This document shows positions 47,753 to 48,902 of a stretch of 48,902 nt of DNA, piece after piece. The first letter of the stretch is position 1. Every line of letters starts with the position of its first letter. The position numbers were made by a program, and so were the translations under genes. The notes under the pieces are model-generated. The model made no database searches. It saw only the letters and a program-made list of their open reading frames with translations, and had not been told where the DNA came from. Origin of the DNA: a virus; the IMG/VR virus record IMGVR_UViG_3300022907_000732, positions 1 through 48,902 of that record; one strand, written 5' to 3'.

Positions 47753-48673
47753 ATGTCTTTTGCAAATCTAAAAAATAATCGGACTGATGTGTCCAAACTC
47801 GCTAATGCCGCCTCAGAAATGTCTGGTGGTAAGCAAACCAATAACAAATACGAAGATACTCGTTTCTGGAAACCTACTGTAGATGACAGTGGTAACGGTT
47901 ACGCAGTTGTTCGTTTCCTTCCTGCCGCAGAAGGTCAAGAACTACCTTGGGTACGTTACTTTGACCATTTCTTTAAAGGCCCTACTGGTCAATGGTATGT
48001 TGAGAAGTCTCTGACTACTCTAGGTAACAATGACCCAGTGAGTGAATATAACTCACGTCTCTGGAATTCTGGCATTGAGGAAGACAAAGAGACTGCACGT
48101 AAACAGAAGCGTAGACTTCACTATGTTGCAAACATCATGGTCTTGAGTGACCCATCTAATCCTGCAAACGAAGGTAAAGTATTCCTTTACGACTTCGGTA
48201 AGAAAATCTTTGATAAGGTTATGGATAAGATGCAACCTGAGTTCCCAGGCGAAGAACCAATCAACCCGTTTGATTTCTGGTCTGGTGCTGACTTTCAGTT
48301 GAAGATTCGTAACGTTGCTGGTTACAGAAACTATGATAAGTCTGAGTTTAAATCAGCTGCTCCACTATTGGAAGCGGATGAGACTAAACTAGAAGCAACT
48401 TATAATCAGTTACATGATGTGTCTGAGTTTGTTGCACAGTCTTCATACAAGTCTTATGATGAACTCAAGCAACGTCTTGAAGTTGTTCTTGGTCAATCGA
48501 CTGGTCAAGGTTCTACGGTGAAGAATGATTCTTTGACACAAACTGCGGAAGTGGTTAGTTCAAAGGAACAAGAACCGCAAGTTATTGCGTCTGCACCTGA
48601 ACCAAGAATCACCGCATCTACGGATGAGGATGATACGTTGTCATACTTTGCTAAGTTGGCTGCTGAGGACTAA
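47753..48673 (+). CDS. 32: Single-stranded DNA-binding protein gp32
   Basis: 306 residues. N-terminal basic segment (SFANLKNNRTDVSKLANA, LAST-like) for cooperativity, OB-fold core (DTRFWKPTVDDSGNGYAVVR then FLPAAEG, WVRYFDHFFKGPTGQWYVEK), and an acidic C-terminal tail (DEDDTLSYFAKLAAED) for partner contacts. In T4 gp32 the following loop carries zinc ligands; here it reads NNDPVSEYNSRLW and the protein has no cysteine, so no zinc is bound. It coats replication and recombination intermediates. Followed by a strong terminator. Confidence 0.95.
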   Translation: MSFANLKNNRTDVSKLANAASEMSGGKQTNNKYEDTRFWKPTVDDSGNGYAVVRFLPAAEGQELPWVRYFDHFFKGPTGQWYVEKSLTTLGNNDPVSEYNSRLWNSGIEEDKETARKQKRRLHYVANIMVLSDPSNPANEGKVFLYDFGKKIFDKVMDKMQPEFPGEEPINPFDFWSGADFQLKIRNVAGYRNYDKSEFKSAAPLLEADETKLEATYNQLHDVSEFVAQSSYKSYDELKQRLEVVLGQSTGQGSTVKNDSLTQTAEVVSSKEQEPQVIASAPEPRITASTDEDDTLSYFAKLAAED

Positions 48674-48710
48674 AAGAATCCTTGCCTTAGGATAAACCGT
48701 TATGGTTATA

Positions 48711-48735
48711 GGGTCTCTTCGGAGACCCTTTTTTT
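48711..48735 (+). terminator. Rho-independent terminator after gp32
   Basis: GGGTCTC (48711-48717), TTCG tetraloop, GAGACCC (48722-48728), then seven T. Strong stem with a stable tetraloop; ends the gp32 transcript. Confidence 0.92.
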
Positions 48736-48902
48736 ATGCTACTCGGTCTAGTTGGTCTACCGCTGGAGTCGGGTCAGACACTAAGGAGTTGTTTGTTGTA
48801 TTAGAGGTTGTTGACCTACTTGAGGCATCAACAACAGCAGTAGATGAGGCACTAGACTGTTGTTTCAGTTCTGCGTTCTGGCTAGACTGATTATTAACTT
48901 CT
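48734..48902 (-). CDS. C-terminal end of a minus-strand protein (partial)
   Basis: On the minus strand a frame is open from the right edge to the stop at 48736-48734, about 56 codons. It encodes a hydrophilic tail rich in S, N, Q and T (NNQSSQNAELKQQSS, then DPTPAVDQLDRVA). No start is visible because the gene continues outside the window. Composition resembles the flexible end of a phage structural or baseplate protein; this is inference. The apparent plus-strand frame at 48702-48890 is its shadow. Convergent with gp32. Confidence 0.55.
   Translation of the reverse strand, partial: EVNNQSSQNAELKQQSSASSTAVVDASSRSTTSNTTNNSLVSDPTPAVDQLDRVA

Noticed and set aside
48702-48890. 62-codon plus-strand frame after gp32
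   Set aside because: It starts before the terminator hairpin and runs through it. The minus-strand frame here gives a more protein-like sequence and ends at the terminator.
1-48902. CRISPR arrays, insertion sequences or transposases
   Set aside because: No regularly spaced repeats and no transposase-like protein were seen; the only clear repeats are the promoter cassette and the sulfotransferase duplication.

Overview
The window is part of the genome of a tailed double-stranded DNA phage of the T4-like myovirus superfamily, most likely marine. The evidence is: a T4 gp32-type single-stranded DNA-binding protein and a gp33-type late-transcription coactivator side by side at the right end; several exact copies of the T4 late promoter element TATAAATA; class Ia ribonucleotide reductase nrdA/nrdB; phoH; a GroES-like co-chaperonin; a SegE-like GIY-YIG nuclease; and many small families that recur in marine T4-like phages (DUF6267, DUF5824, DUF6433, WYL_2-like). 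Genes are packed with 1-14 nt overlaps, the DNA is AT-rich, and there are no host housekeeping genes. The host cannot be named from the window; no photosynthesis genes are present.

Layout. 1-10.7 kb (+): a nuclease fragment, then a late module of charged, probably head-associated or structural proteins. Several begin with a short peptide resembling the T4 capsid-targeting sequence; two of these also look enzymatic (a KxDG nucleotidyltransferase-like protein and a cytidylyltransferase-like protein). 10.7-15.9 kb: a fatty-acid desaturase, a degenerate adenylate-forming-enzyme paralogue, a YkgJ-like cysteine cluster protein, an asparagine-synthase-like protein and a holin candidate. 15.9-20.7 kb: nrdA (with a glutaredoxin domain inserted before its C-terminal redox tail), nrdB, a zinc-ribbon peptide, a GIY-YIG nuclease and an adenylate-forming (ANL) enzyme. 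20.7-24.1 kb: small early genes under a duplicated promoter, aspartate 1-decarboxylase (panD), phoH and an M15 endolysin.

24.1-41.8 kb (+) is a long tightly overlapping island of glycan or small-molecule tailoring enzymes: at least seven glycosyltransferase-like proteins, a carbamoyltransferase, a radical SAM/SPASM protein, a glutamine amidotransferase, a cupin, a HAD-nucleotidyltransferase fusion, two methyltransferases, two tandem sulfotransferases and other P-loop proteins, plus a ferritin-like di-iron protein. It ends with a thermonuclease-like gene and the GroES-like gene. The sugar enzymes lack membrane segments and no flippase or polymerase is present, so virion-protein or DNA decoration is easier to imagine than lipid-linked export.

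41.8-42.0 kb holds two arginine tRNAs (UCU and ACG). 42.0-44.6 kb (-) is a four-gene late operon with a P-loop kinase carrying a capsid-targeting-like N-terminus and a paralogous pair of unknown proteins. 44.7-48.7 kb (+) is an early module of small genes leading to gp33 and gp32, closed by a strong terminator. The last 170 bases hold the end of a minus-strand gene that runs off the window.

Regulation reads clearly: host-type promoters (TTGACA, 17 bp, TATAAT) start early modules and also occur inside several genes, while TATAAATA elements precede late modules, two of them only 5 nt from the start codon.
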